Positions 25,713 through 35,020 are shown, counted from the stretch's first letter. The stretch: 64,000 nt of DNA from an uncultured Bradyrhizobium sp. (GCF_936943645.1 NZ_CAKZJO010000081.1:104440-168439), one strand, 5' to 3'. Program-made: numbers and translations. Notes: generated from the letters alone by a model not told the origin.

Positions 25713-26109
25713 ATGCGCCCGGCACGAATGCCGTGACTTCGATCTCGACCTTGGCCCGGTCGTCCACGAGGCCACCGATGTAGAGCAGCGTCGAAGGCGG
25801 GAAATTGCGTCCGAGCGTTTCCTTCCAGGCCGCGCCAATGCCGACACCGGCGGCTTCATATTCGCTGCGGCTGGTCAGGTACCAGGTCAGGCGGACGATG
25901 TGCTCGGGGCCGGCGCCCGCCTCGCCCAGCAGCTTGATGATCCGCTTCAGTGCGGTCGCGACCTGCGCCGCCATGTCGGGCGCGTAGCTGCCCGTCTCGT
26001 CGCCGCCGGTCTGGCCGGCCAGGACCACCCAGCGCCCCGGTCCCTCGACGACGACGCCATGGGAAAAGCCGCGAGGCTTGGTCCATTCGGCTGGCTGCAA
26101 GATGCGCAT
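25711..26109 (-). CDS. RidA-family (YjgF/YER057c/UK114) protein
   Basis: 132 residues. RidA proteins hydrolyse reactive enamine/imine intermediates released by PLP enzymes, or act in specific catabolic routes. Seen: the domain runs full length, with GQTGGDETG in the N-terminal half, a central helix (QVATALKRIIKLLGEAG), VRLTWYLTS and the terminal strand VEIEVTAFVPGA. The conserved Arg of canonical RidA (R-N-x-x-L region) is not obvious; the family position near the end reads PPSTLLYIGGL, so this belongs to a non-archetypal subgroup. Start chosen at ATG 26109 after GGGAGAG. It is convergent with the secreted-protein pair, sharing a terminator region. Confidence 0.85.
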   Translation of the reverse strand: MRILQPAEWTKPRGFSHGVVVEGPGRWVVLAGQTGGDETGSYAPDMAAQVATALKRIIKLLGEAGAGPEHIVRLTWYLTSRSEYEAAGVGIGAAWKETLGRNFPPSTLLYIGGLVDDRAKVEIEVTAFVPGA

Positions 26110-26273
26110 GAGCGAAGCTCTCCCTTTTCTTGTTGTTCGATGAAGCCTTAGCACGTCCGCTTGCATCGCTGCATCCGCAGATTTGGCCGTTGCAAACGGC
26201 GGCGATGTCGTCGATACCGGCCGTCCTCTCGCACTTTCCATCTTCCAGCACCCTGCCCCAGAATCCTGCCCCG

Positions 26274-27149
26274 ATGAGCGCGACACCGTCCAAAACGATG
26301 GCTGCATTCTGGATGGCCGGCTGGCTGGCGCTGATGCTGGTGATGGCGGTTGCCGGCCGCGAGACCACGCGCGAGCTCAACGTTTTCCAGATCATGGAAG
26401 TGCGTTCGGTGATCGGATTCACGCTGTTGTTGCCGATCATCTTCCGCGCCGGCGGCTTCAAGGCGGTCGCAACCCAACGCCTGCACCAGCACCTGGCGCG
26501 CAACGGCGTGCATTATTTTGCACAGCTCGGCTGGTTCTACGCACTGACGCTGATCGGAATCGGCCAGGTGGTCGCAATCGAGTTCACCATGCCGATCTGG
26601 ACCGCCGTGCTGGCTGCGACGTTCCTGTCCGAGCGCATGACGATCTGGAAAATCGCCGCTGTCGTGCTCGGCATCGTCGGCGTCGTCATGATCGTGCGGC
26701 CCGCCACCAGCGAGATCAATCCGGGTCAGTTGATCGCGCTCGGCGCCGCGATCGGCTTCAGCATTTCCATGATTCTCGCGAAGTCCTTGACCCGGACCGA
26801 GAGCGCGTTGTCGATCCTGTTCTGGATGATCGTGGTGCAGATGGTCGTGGGCCTGGTGCCAACGCTCTTCGTCTGGTCATGGCCGTCGGCCTATCTCTGG
26901 GGCTGGCTGTTCGTCATCGGGGTCTGCGGCACTTTCTCGCACTATTGCCTTGCCAGCGCGCTTCGGTACGCCGACGCCACGATCGTGGTTCCCATGGACT
27001 TCCTGCGGGTTCCTTTGACCGCGACCGCCGGCTGGCTGCTCTACTCCGAGCGGCTCGACGCCTGGACCGTGCTGGGTGCGGTGCTGATCCTGTGCGGCAA
27101 TCTCCTGAATTTGAAGCCGGCGCCATCGGTTCCCGCCCGCGCGCGCTGA
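26274..27149 (+). CDS. EamA/DMT-family transporter
   Basis: A ten-helix drug/metabolite-type permease of about 291 residues made of two EamA repeats: the first from MAAFWMAGWLALMLVMAVAG to IVGVVMIVRPATSE, the second from IALGAAIGFSISMILAKSL to VLGAVLILCGNLLNL. Conserved family features include the FTMPIWTAVLAATFLSERM segment at the end of the first repeat and PMDFLRVPLTATAGWLLYSE in the second. Substrate unknown; relatives export amino acids or metabolites. The frame is open upstream to 26130, with an alternative ATG at 26205; the helix pattern supports 26274. It is divergent from the RidA-like gene. Confidence 0.85.
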   Translation: MSATPSKTMAAFWMAGWLALMLVMAVAGRETTRELNVFQIMEVRSVIGFTLLLPIIFRAGGFKAVATQRLHQHLARNGVHYFAQLGWFYALTLIGIGQVVAIEFTMPIWTAVLAATFLSERMTIWKIAAVVLGIVGVVMIVRPATSEINPGQLIALGAAIGFSISMILAKSLTRTESALSILFWMIVVQMVVGLVPTLFVWSWPSAYLWGWLFVIGVCGTFSHYCLASALRYADATIVVPMDFLRVPLTATAGWLLYSERLDAWTVLGAVLILCGNLLNLKPAPSVPARAR

Positions 27150-27186
27150 ACCTTCCGCCGCCTTGCGCGACAAAACAAAGTGGCCA

Positions 27187-27202
27187 TGTGATTTGGATCA
27201 CG
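27187..27202. promoter_or_regulatory. CRP/FNR-type half-site pair
   Basis: TGTGA, six bases, TCACG: one mismatch from the classical TGTGA-N6-TCACA. It lies about 150 bases upstream of the caspase-like gene and about 40 after the EamA gene stop. No function can be shown from sequence. Confidence 0.4.
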
Positions 27203-27350
27203 TTGGGAAATCAATCCACCGTGCACATTCGGCCACACAGCAATGGGTTGAACGCAACGGACTGCCGTTTTGGTGGCACGACGTCGGGCACTTCGTGTAC
27301 GTTCGTTGCCAATCTGATGCTGCCTGCAATTCGATTCTGGGGATTTCAGA

Positions 27351-28781
27351 ATGCGCTATCTCACCCTCCTCGCGTCGCTGATGTGCATGGCTCTGTCGGT
27401 CAGTGCCGCGAAGGCTGACCGTCGCGTCGCCTTCGTCGTCGGCAACGGCTCCTACAAGAACGTCGCGCAATTGCCGAACCCGCCGATCGACGCCAAGGCG
27501 ATGGCATCGACGCTGCGCAATGTCGGCTTCGAGGTGATCGAAGGGTCCAATCTCAGCCGCGACCAGATGACGGAGAAGCTGCTCGACTTCGGCCGCAAGG
27601 CGCAAGGCTCGGACATCGCGCTGTTCTATTATGCCGGCCACGGCATCGCCGTCAGCGGCACCAATTACCTGCTGCCTGTCGACGCCGACATCAAGTCGGA
27701 GATGGACGTCAAGCTGGGCGCCGCCATCAACATCGACCTGACGCTCGAGCAGACCATGGGCGATGCCAAGGTCAAGCTCGTCTTCCTCGATGCCTGCCGC
27801 GACAATCCGTTCGCCGCCAAGATCAAGTCGAACTCGGCGACCCGCAGCGTCAACGTGCAGAGCGGTCTCGCCGAGATGAAGTCCGGCGAAGGCACCCTGA
27901 TCGCGTTCGCCACCGGCCCCGGCCAGACCGCGCTCGACGGCCAGGAGGGCAACAACAGCCCGTTCACGCGCGCGCTGATCGACAACATCACCAAGCCCGG
28001 CGTCGAGATCCAGCAGGCGATGACGTCGGTGCGCGCTCAGGTCAATGAGGAGACCCGCAAGGGCCAGCTGCCCTGGGGCCATACCAACCTGACCGGCTCC
28101 GTCTATCTCAACCAGGCTCCGACGACGCAGGTCGCCAACGCAGCCCCGACCGCGACGGGCATCGTGCCGGCAGCGACCGGCGGCTCGGACGGCGTCGAGC
28201 TCGAATACTGGCGCTCGGTGAAGGAGTCGAACAAGTCGGAAGAGCTCAACGCCTATCTCTCCGCCTATCCGAACGGCCAGTTCAAGGCCTTGGCGCTAGC
28301 GCGCCTCGCGGCGATCAAGAGCGGCCCGTCGACCGCAACGCGTACGCTCAACGCCGGCGTCGATCCCGCCACCTTCACCGATGAGGCCAGCCAAGTTACC
28401 GAGGACCAGATCGGCCTCGACAAGAACAAACGCCGCGACGTGCAGCGTCGCCTCACGGCGCTCGGCTTCGACACCAAGCAGACCGGTGTATTCAGCGACG
28501 AGACGCGGTCCGTGCTCAAGCGCTGGCAGACCGCACGCGGCTATCCCTCATCGGGTTACCTCAACACGCACCAGCACAAGGCCCTGCTCGCGGAAATCGT
28601 CGCTGCCCCGGCGACGGCGAGCGACACCAGCCAGAAGCCGGCCCGGCGCGCCGCCAGTGCTCCGCAGAACAGCGCGCCTGCGCCGGCCCCGCAACACCGC
28701 AGCAATCCCGGCGATGCCGCTGGCGCGGCCTTCGTGGGCGGTGTCGTCGGCGGCATGATGGGCGGCATGTTCCGCCGCTGA
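27351..28781 (+). CDS. Secreted caspase-like (metacaspase) protein with peptidoglycan-binding domain
   Basis: 476 residues. A signal peptide (MRYLTLLASLMCMALSVSAA) leads into a p20 caspase domain: VGNGSYKNVAQLPNPPIDA, the catalytic His97 in YYAGHG and Cys149 in LDACRDNPF. Then comes a long linker, an extra helical/TPR-like region (KSEELNAYLSAYPNGQFKAL), and a peptidoglycan-binding-like module (KRRDVQRRLTALGFDTKQTG, then VLKRWQTARGYPSSGYL). The tail is Pro/Ala-rich and ends in a Gly-rich hydrophobic patch (GGVVGGMMGGMF). Bacterial metacaspases cleave after basic or acidic residues; the substrate here is unknown. The combination suggests a periplasmic protease located at the cell wall. A strong terminator follows. 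Confidence 0.88.
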   Translation: MRYLTLLASLMCMALSVSAAKADRRVAFVVGNGSYKNVAQLPNPPIDAKAMASTLRNVGFEVIEGSNLSRDQMTEKLLDFGRKAQGSDIALFYYAGHGIAVSGTNYLLPVDADIKSEMDVKLGAAINIDLTLEQTMGDAKVKLVFLDACRDNPFAAKIKSNSATRSVNVQSGLAEMKSGEGTLIAFATGPGQTALDGQEGNNSPFTRALIDNITKPGVEIQQAMTSVRAQVNEETRKGQLPWGHTNLTGSVYLNQAPTTQVANAAPTATGIVPAATGGSDGVELEYWRSVKESNKSEELNAYLSAYPNGQFKALALARLAAIKSGPSTATRTLNAGVDPATFTDEASQVTEDQIGLDKNKRRDVQRRLTALGFDTKQTGVFSDETRSVLKRWQTARGYPSSGYLNTHQHKALLAEIVAAPATASDTSQKPARRAASAPQNSAPAPAPQHRSNPGDAAGAAFVGGVVGGMMGGMFRR

Positions 28782-28804
28782 GCCGCAGCAAGATCGACAA
28801 CACA

Positions 28805-28830
28805 AAAGCCCGGCTCGCGCCGGGCTTTTT
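28805..28830 (+). terminator. Rho-independent terminator of the caspase-like gene
   Basis: AAAGCCCGG (28805-28813), six-base loop, CCGGGCTTT (28820-28828), continuing into a T-run and then CGTTTT. Confidence 0.88.
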
Positions 28831-28855
28831 CGTTTTGCGACGCCGCCGCACACTC

Positions 28856-28942
28856 CGTCATTGCGAGCGCAGCGAAGCAATCCAGGGTCTCTCCGCGGTG
28901 ACAGCCTGGATTGCTTCGTCGCAAGAGCTCCTCGCAATGACG
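28856..28942. repeat. Palindromic intergenic repeat
   Basis: The arms begin CGTCATTGCGAGCG and end CTCGCAATGACG, with inner arms GAAGCAATCCAGG and CCTGGATTGCTTC. The element is about 87 bases and folds into a long branched hairpin. I recognise it as a family of repeats scattered in Bradyrhizobium and Rhodopseudomonas intergenic DNA. It lies just after the terminator of the caspase-like gene. Confidence 0.75.
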
Positions 28943-29015
28943 CGGATAGAGACGTGCGCCAAGCGGGTGTCACATTCCAGGAGAGAGATAGCAGATCCGG
29001 CGCGCAGGTCGGCGC

Positions 29016-29258
29016 CTACTTCCCCGCAGCTTTCCGCAGCGCCTCGTTGATGCGGTCCTGCCAGCCGGGCCCGCCCTCCTGGAAGAACTCCAGCACATCC
29101 TGGTCGATCCGCAGCGTGACCTGCTCCTTGATCCCCGGCGGCACGTTCTGCTTCGGCGGCGCGGCGGCGACCTTGGCCGTCACCTTCTTGAATGCCGCCT
29201 CAGCTTCGGTCCTGGCATCGCCGAGCGTACGCGGCCGCCTCGGGGGTTGATCCGCCAT
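29016..29258 (-). CDS. BrnA-type (ribbon-helix-helix) antitoxin-like protein without adjacent toxin
   Basis: 80 residues. The first half is polar and Pro/Ala/Lys-rich (KVTAKVAAAPPKQNVPP); the second half carries the BrnA_antitoxin-like pattern VTLRIDQDVLEFFQEGGPGW with INEALRKAAGK, in which a beta strand and two helices form a ribbon-helix-helix DNA-binding dimer. BrnA normally represses and neutralises BrnT, but no brnT is present here. The ATG lies three bases after the stop of cysK, so it is almost certainly translated from the cysK transcript. It might be a solitary regulator. Confidence 0.7.
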   Translation of the reverse strand: MADQPPRRPRTLGDARTEAEAAFKKVTAKVAAAPPKQNVPPGIKEQVTLRIDQDVLEFFQEGGPGWQDRINEALRKAAGK

Positions 29259-29261
29259 GTC

Positions 29262-30239
<978 letters not shown>

Positions 30240-30462
30240 GATGAACTCCCTGTGGCGACAATTTGCGTTTCTTGCGCAGCCCATGCGCAGTTACGGACAG
30301 CCTGCGACGACACGCAAGCGACAATGCGGTACATGTTAAATACGCTGCATCGCAAAATCGCGTGAGCTTTAATTAGCAGAAAACCAACGCATTTGTGTTG
30401 CGACCTCGTCAACTGATTCTGCTTATGTTAGACTTAGGTCTCAAAGCAGGGAGGTCACCACG

Positions 30463-30681
30463 ATGTCAGCAGTTGCTGAAGTGATGTCGACCGTAACGCT
30501 AAGGCGTGATCCGCGTTGCAGCGAGTTGCCGACCTGTCCCGTCTGCGCCGACTCCATGGTCGCAGCCGAAGCATCTGCGTACGTCTCGGACCACGTGATC
30601 AGCTATCTCTGGACTTGCGACAATTGCGGCTACGGCTTCGTCACCAAGCACGCCGTCAAGCAGCGGATCGTGTGCAATTGA
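30463..30681 (+). CDS. Small zinc-ribbon-type protein
   Basis: 72 residues with the ribosome-binding site AGGGAGG at 30449-30455. Two Cys pairs, PTCPVCADSM and WTCDNCGYGF, are spaced as in a treble-clef or zinc ribbon and likely bind one zinc. The C-terminal TKHAVKQRIVCN is basic. No signal peptide. It points toward tgt, convergent with only 12 bases between stops. Proteins of this shape are frequent in Bradyrhizobium. Function unknown; nucleic-acid binding is a reasonable guess. Confidence 0.75.
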   Translation: MSAVAEVMSTVTLRRDPRCSELPTCPVCADSMVAAEASAYVSDHVISYLWTCDNCGYGFVTKHAVKQRIVCN

Positions 30682-30693
30682 TCTTTGATTGAC

Positions 30694-31839
30694 CTAGCGC
30701 GGGGCGATATCGCCCCTCGCCCAGTCCTCGCGCGTACGCCGATAGAACTCGTCAAACGTTCCGTGCGCAATCGCGTCCCTGATGCCCTGCATCAGGAACT
30801 GGTAGTAGGCGATATTGATTTCGGACAGCAGCATCGCTCCCAGCGTCTCGCCCGCCTTGACGAGATGGTGCAGATAGGCGCGCGCGTAGTTGCGCGCCGA
30901 CGGCCATGAGCTCTCCTCGTCGAGCGGACGGGAATCGTCGGCGTGGCGCGCATTGCGCAAATTCACCTGGCCGAAGCGCGTGAAGGCGACGCCGTGCCGG
31001 CCATTGCGCGTCGGCATCACGCAATCGAACATGTCGATGCCGCGCTTCACGGCTTCGAGGATGTCGTCGGGCGTGCCAACGCCCATCAGATAGCGCGGGC
31101 GCTCCTTCGGCAGCAGCGGCGCGGTCTCGTCGATCATGGCCAGCATCACCGCCTGCGGCTCGCCGACGGCAAGGCCGCCGATGGCGTAGCCATGGAAGCC
31201 GATCGCCACCAGCCCCTGCGCGCTCGCATGACGAAGCTGTGGCACGTCGCCGCCCTGCACGATCCCGAACAGCATGTAGCCGTCGGGCGCGCTCTCGAAG
31301 GCGCGCTTGCTTCGCTCGGCCCAGCGCAGCGACAATTGCATCGCACGCTCGATGTCGGCGTGCTCGGCCGGCAGCCGCACGCACTCGTCCATCTGCATCG
31401 CGATGTCGGAGCCGAGCAGGCGCTGCACCTCGATCGAGCGCTCCGGCGACAGCTCGACCTTGGCACCGTCGATATGCGAGCGGAAGGTGACGGCGTTCTC
31501 GGTGACCTTGCGCAGGTCCGACAGCGACATCACCTGGAAGCCGCCGGAATCCGTCAGCATCGGCCCGTTCCAGCCGGTGAACTTCTGCAGGCCGCCGAGC
31601 GCTGCGATCCGCTCGGCGCTCGGTCGCAGCATCAGATGATAGGTGTTGCCGAGCACGATGTCGGCACCGGCGTCGCGCACCTCGCGCCAGTGCATGCCCT
31701 TCATGGCGCCGGCGGTGCCGACCGGCATGAAGGCCGGCGTCCTTATCACGCCATGCGGCGTGGTCAGTCGCCCGGTGCGGGCGGCGCCATCGGTGGCGAG
31801 CAACTCAAAGTGATTGGGAAGGTCATTGTCGGGATTCAT
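30694..31839 (-). CDS. tgt: tRNA-guanine (queuine/preQ1) transglycosylase lacking its zinc ligands
   Basis: TGT swaps guanine-34 of Asp, Asn, His and Tyr tRNAs for preQ1, the first tRNA step in queuosine synthesis; QueA (36480-37553) does the next. The 381-residue protein has the catalytic Asp in LTDSGGFQVMSL, the second Asp in FDCVMPTRNGRHG, and the recognition motif VQGG. In canonical TGT a C-x-C-x2-C...H set binds structural zinc (C302, C304, C307, H333 in E. coli). Here the aligned residues are Ser310, Trp312, Ala315 and Ile341 (SSWPSARNYARAY). All four ligands are gone while the surrounding fold is kept. Start at ATG 31839; the 15 codons upstream look untranslated. Confidence 0.9.
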   Translation of the reverse strand: MNPDNDLPNHFELLATDGAARTGRLTTPHGVIRTPAFMPVGTAGAMKGMHWREVRDAGADIVLGNTYHLMLRPSAERIAALGGLQKFTGWNGPMLTDSGGFQVMSLSDLRKVTENAVTFRSHIDGAKVELSPERSIEVQRLLGSDIAMQMDECVRLPAEHADIERAMQLSLRWAERSKRAFESAPDGYMLFGIVQGGDVPQLRHASAQGLVAIGFHGYAIGGLAVGEPQAVMLAMIDETAPLLPKERPRYLMGVGTPDDILEAVKRGIDMFDCVMPTRNGRHGVAFTRFGQVNLRNARHADDSRPLDEESSWPSARNYARAYLHHLVKAGETLGAMLLSEINIAYYQFLMQGIRDAIAHGTFDEFYRRTREDWARGDIAPR

Positions 31840-31960
31840 GGCGGTGCTTATTGCGTGTCGGGGGGAGCCGATCAACCCGCCCAACCCACGCCTCGGCCGG
31901 CTTGTGCCTCAGACTGGGACACAATCAAGGCGGATATTCGCGCCGCCGGCCTTGTTAAAC

Positions 31961-31981
31961 AAAACGATACCGTGTAGTTTT
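31961..31981. promoter_or_regulatory. Palindromic operator, copy 1 (upstream of the patatin gene)
   Basis: AAAACGATACCGTGTAGTTTT has matching ends around a central C, with two interior mismatches. It shares its first ten bases and overall symmetry with the site at 34180-34200. It lies 59-79 bases upstream of the patatin start. The length and symmetry suit a TetR-family dimer, and a TetR gene lies just downstream of the patatin gene. Confidence 0.6.
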
Positions 31982-32039
31982 ATCTTGGGGCTGGACGAGA
32001 TGCCACGGCGAACACTGCCGGCGGCCGTGAAAGTGTTGA

Positions 32040-33236
32040 TTGCCAGCCACCGTGCCCCTGCCTTCGTGTTCGACTGACGTCTCCGGCCGTTTGCATGCCT
32101 GGATCAGGCAAACGGGCAGCCGACTGACCGGCATTCTGGTCCTGACCTGCAGTCTGGCGCTTGCCGCCTGCACCTCCCTGCCCCGCACGCCCTATACCGC
32201 CGCTGAAGCCAGCACATCGCGCGTGCTGGATATCGACGGCCTCAGGCGGTACGCCGACGAACCCGTCACCAAATTCAGCTTCGAGAAGGACACCGGCAGC
32301 GCCGCGAAGACCTATCTGGCGCTCTCCGGCGGCGGCGCCGATGGCGCGTACGGCGTCGGCGTTCTCAACGGTTGGAGCGCGGCCAGAACCCGTCCCACCT
32401 TCTCCGTCGTCTCGGGCGTGAGCACCGGCGGCCTGATCGCGCCGTTCGCGTTTCTCGGCCCGCAATACGACGACACGCTGAAGGAGGTCTATACCAGCGG
32501 CATCGCGGAGAGCCTGCTGAACGATCCCAGCATCATGCGCGTGCTGTTCGGATCCGGCCTGTTCGGCAACACGCGGCTGCGCGAGCTCGTCGCCCGATAT
32601 GTCGGACCGGAGATCATGGCGCAGGTCGCGCGCGAGAACGCCAAGGGACGAAAGCTGCTGGTGGTGACGACCGATCTCGACACCCAGCGCACCGCGATCT
32701 GGGACATGGGCAAGATCGCCGCCGTCGGCACGCCCGAGGCGCTCAAGCTGTTTCGCGACGTGATGGCGGCCTCCGCCAGCATTCCCCTGGTGTTTCCACC
32801 GATCATGATCGATGCCGAGGGCCAGGGCCGCAAGTTTCAGGAGATGCATGTCGACGGCGGCGTGACCGCGCCGGTGCTGACGCTGCCGGAAGCCCTGCTG
32901 TTCCAGGGCAGCCGTTTGCCGGGCAGCGCGAAGATGGACATCTACATCCTCGTCAACAAGAAGATCGAACGCAACTTCGAGCTCGTCTCCAACGGCACCA
33001 TCGATGTCGCCTCGCGCAGCCTGTCGGCGATCACCCAGTCACAGACGCGCTCGATCATCTTCTCGACCTATGATTTCGCCAAGCGAAACCGTCTCGGCTT
33101 TCATCTCTCCTACATCGCGCGCGACTATCCGGCGCCGCCGACGGAAGGGTTCGACACCACCTATATGCGCGCGCTCTATCAATACGGATACGACAAGGCC
33201 GCGTCCGGGCAGGCCTGGACCTCCACGGTGCCATGA
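32040..33236 (+). CDS. Patatin-like phospholipase lipoprotein
   Basis: 398 residues. A signal peptide with lipobox (LTCSLALAAC) predicts attachment to a membrane through a lipidated Cys. The patatin domain has the oxyanion loop GGGADGAYGVG, the nucleophile Ser in GVSTGG (G-x-S-x-G) and the catalytic Asp in VDGGVTAP, so it is probably an active lipid acyl hydrolase. The C-terminal part (LFQGSRLPGS to the end) is the usual patatin tail. The start is uncertain: TTG 32040 is used here, GTG 32052 is possible; the real start could be closer to the lipobox. A palindrome at 31961-31981 probably controls it, with the TetR gene directly downstream. Confidence 0.85.
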   Translation: MPATVPLPSCSTDVSGRLHAWIRQTGSRLTGILVLTCSLALAACTSLPRTPYTAAEASTSRVLDIDGLRRYADEPVTKFSFEKDTGSAAKTYLALSGGGADGAYGVGVLNGWSAARTRPTFSVVSGVSTGGLIAPFAFLGPQYDDTLKEVYTSGIAESLLNDPSIMRVLFGSGLFGNTRLRELVARYVGPEIMAQVARENAKGRKLLVVTTDLDTQRTAIWDMGKIAAVGTPEALKLFRDVMAASASIPLVFPPIMIDAEGQGRKFQEMHVDGGVTAPVLTLPEALLFQGSRLPGSAKMDIYILVNKKIERNFELVSNGTIDVASRSLSAITQSQTRSIIFSTYDFAKRNRLGFHLSYIARDYPAPPTEGFDTTYMRALYQYGYDKAASGQAWTSTVP

Positions 33237-33372
33237 GGTTTGGTGAAGGAACGCCGCCGGTGCCGAAACCGTTGACGATACGGCCCGTTCGGCCAGATTC
33301 GCGATGACGCCTCGGCTCCTGCGCGATATAGAGCGAATGACGACTGTCAGAAACGCGCAGGAATCATTGGGC

Positions 33373-34119
33373 ATGGGATTGACTGCGACCAGGACGAGAG
33401 CGGCAGCGCCGCGGCGCGAGGTGCAGAAATCGCGCGGCGGCCGGCCGACGAAATCCGCGGCCATCGAGCGCGACCAGCGGCTGATCGAGGTCGCCACCCG
33501 CCTGTTCCTGGATCGCGGTTTCGACGCCACCTCGCTCGACGCAGTGGCGGAAGCGGCGCGGGTCAGCAAGCCCACCGTCTATTCCCGCTACGGCGACAAG
33601 CGCGGCCTGTTTGCCGCAGTGCTCCGGCGCGAGATCGCGCGCTGGCTTGCGCCGCTCTCGGCAGCGGCGGAGACGCAACTCTCCAGTGCCTCGGACATCT
33701 CCGTCGAGCAGCGGCTGATCGAGATCGGACGCGAGATGCTGACCTTCACCTGCGGACCCGATGCCGTCGCCTTCAGCCGCATGATGACGTCGCAGGCCAT
33801 CAACTTCCCCGACGTCGCCAAGCTCGGCAAGGAGGAAGGCTGGCTCAAGGCCGTCGCCACCACGGCGCGCTTCTTCGACCATCTGGTGGCGCAAGGCGCG
33901 CTCGACATCGAGGACACCACCATCGCGGCGGAAGTGTTCCTCGACGTCGTCGTTGGTCACACCCACCGCATGGCGACGTTCGGAATGGCGCTCGAATTGA
34001 AGACTGCCGAAAAGCGCATGCGCACGGCCATCAAGCTCTTCCTCGCCGGTGCTCTGGGACCTGCCGATCGCGTCCAAAGCGCCGCCAAAGGCGCGCCACG
34101 GCGACGCCCCGCCCGCTGA
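33373..34119 (+). CDS. TetR-family transcriptional regulator
   Basis: About 248 residues. An N-terminal basic tail (RREVQKSRGGRPTKSAA) leads into a TetR DNA-binding domain: RLIEVATRLFLDRGFDATSL, then the recognition helix VSKPTVYSRYGDKRGLF. The ligand-binding half carries the TetR_C pattern (MLTFTCGPDAVAFSRMM and VVVGHTHRMATFGMAL). It ends with a basic tail (RRRPAR). Several in-frame starts exist (33304, 33337, 33373). It is 136 bases after the patatin gene in the same direction, and two matching palindromes flank the pair, so it likely represses the patatin gene and perhaps the PepSY-like gene. Ligand unknown. Confidence 0.85.
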   Translation: MGLTATRTRAAAPRREVQKSRGGRPTKSAAIERDQRLIEVATRLFLDRGFDATSLDAVAEAARVSKPTVYSRYGDKRGLFAAVLRREIARWLAPLSAAAETQLSSASDISVEQRLIEIGREMLTFTCGPDAVAFSRMMTSQAINFPDVAKLGKEEGWLKAVATTARFFDHLVAQGALDIEDTTIAAEVFLDVVVGHTHRMATFGMALELKTAEKRMRTAIKLFLAGALGPADRVQSAAKGAPRRRPAR

Positions 34120-34179
34120 CAATTCCGTGAGAGGCCGGCTTTCCCCACGGGGAACGCCGTCGCTTCGATTGACCGAAAT

Positions 34180-34200
34180 AAAACGATACGGTATGGTTTA
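34180..34200. promoter_or_regulatory. Palindromic operator, copy 2 (upstream of the PepSY-like gene)
   Basis: AAAACGATACGGTATGGTTTA is symmetrical around a central G (ATAC/GTAT inner arms, AAAC/GTTT outer arms with one mismatch). It shares the first ten bases and the symmetry pattern with the site at 31961-31981. It lies between the TetR gene and the next gene. A partial half-site, CGATACGG, follows at about 34209. Confidence 0.6.
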
Positions 34201-34372
34201 GTTATAAGCGATACGGGCTGCCTTTTTCACCAGCCCCAAAGGTGGCCCGTACCGCTGAGATCGCCGTTGCCGGGGACAGCCCGGTGCGGCGCTCCGCGGC
34301 CGGCCGATGCCCAAGGCCGGCCGCGAATTCTTTACGATCATCCGGCACACTCGCTGGTCGAGGGTTTCGAGC

Positions 34373-34978
34373 ATGACGACAGCCAAACGATGGACCTCAG
34401 GACTGCTGGCGATCGCCTTGCCCGCGCTGCTCCTCGCGGCGCCCGCGCAGGCGATCGTGACCGCGGGCAGCACGCCGACTGCCCTGCACAGCGAAACAGA
34501 TGGTGACGCGGAGGTTGATCGCCAGGCCGTCAGCCGCGAGATCGAACGCTTCCGTAGTTCGTCGATCTCGATCAGCCAGGCCATGGCGATTGCCGAAGGC
34601 CGGCACGCCGGCGCGACCACGGCGGATGTGAGTTTTGACGGGGCTACCGGCGTGCCGGTGTATCGGGTGAAGACCCTGCACAACGACCGGATCTGGCGCC
34701 ACACCATCAACGCGGCGACCGGCGAGATCGTCGGCGGCGAAGCGGCCCTCCCCCTCGCCGAGCTCGATCACGAGGACCGCGACAACCTCGCAGCGCTCGG
34801 CGCGATCAGGCACCGCCTCGCCGACGCCGTCCAGGTCGCCGAGCGCGCCGCTTCCGGCAAGGCGATCAGCGGTGGCCTCGTGCGCGAACGCGGCCGGCTC
34901 AATTTTGCAATCGTCGTGATCAGCGGGGACGACCTCAAGGAGGTCATCCTGGAGCCGCCCGGCGCGCGGGCCAGATAG
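34373..34978 (+). CDS. Secreted PepSY-like domain protein
   Basis: 201 residues. A signal peptide (LLAIALPALLLAAPAQA) precedes a charged helix (AVSREIERFRSSSISISQAM) and a region of the PepSY type: AIAEGRHAGATTADVSFDGA followed by VPVYRVKTLHNDRIWRHTIN and ATGEIVGGE, the Asp/Gly-rich ending being typical. PepSY domains sit in the periplasm and are thought to restrain peptidases or partner proteins. The C-terminal part (ADAVQVAERAASGKAISGG, FAIVVISGDDLKEVIL) looks like a second, weaker copy. It lies downstream of operator copy 2. Substrate or partner unknown. Confidence 0.8.
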   Translation: MTTAKRWTSGLLAIALPALLLAAPAQAIVTAGSTPTALHSETDGDAEVDRQAVSREIERFRSSSISISQAMAIAEGRHAGATTADVSFDGATGVPVYRVKTLHNDRIWRHTINAATGEIVGGEAALPLAELDHEDRDNLAALGAIRHRLADAVQVAERAASGKAISGGLVRERGRLNFAIVVISGDDLKEVILEPPGARAR

Positions 34979-35020
34979 CAACGGGCTCGGTCCCCGGCAT
35001 CGGCCGGGAACGAAAAGCCA

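Noticed and set aside
27203..27215. A FixK/FNR-like box (TTG...CAA) just after the CRP-like site.
   Set aside because: The spacer between TTG and CAA is six bases, not the eight expected for FixK or FNR sites.
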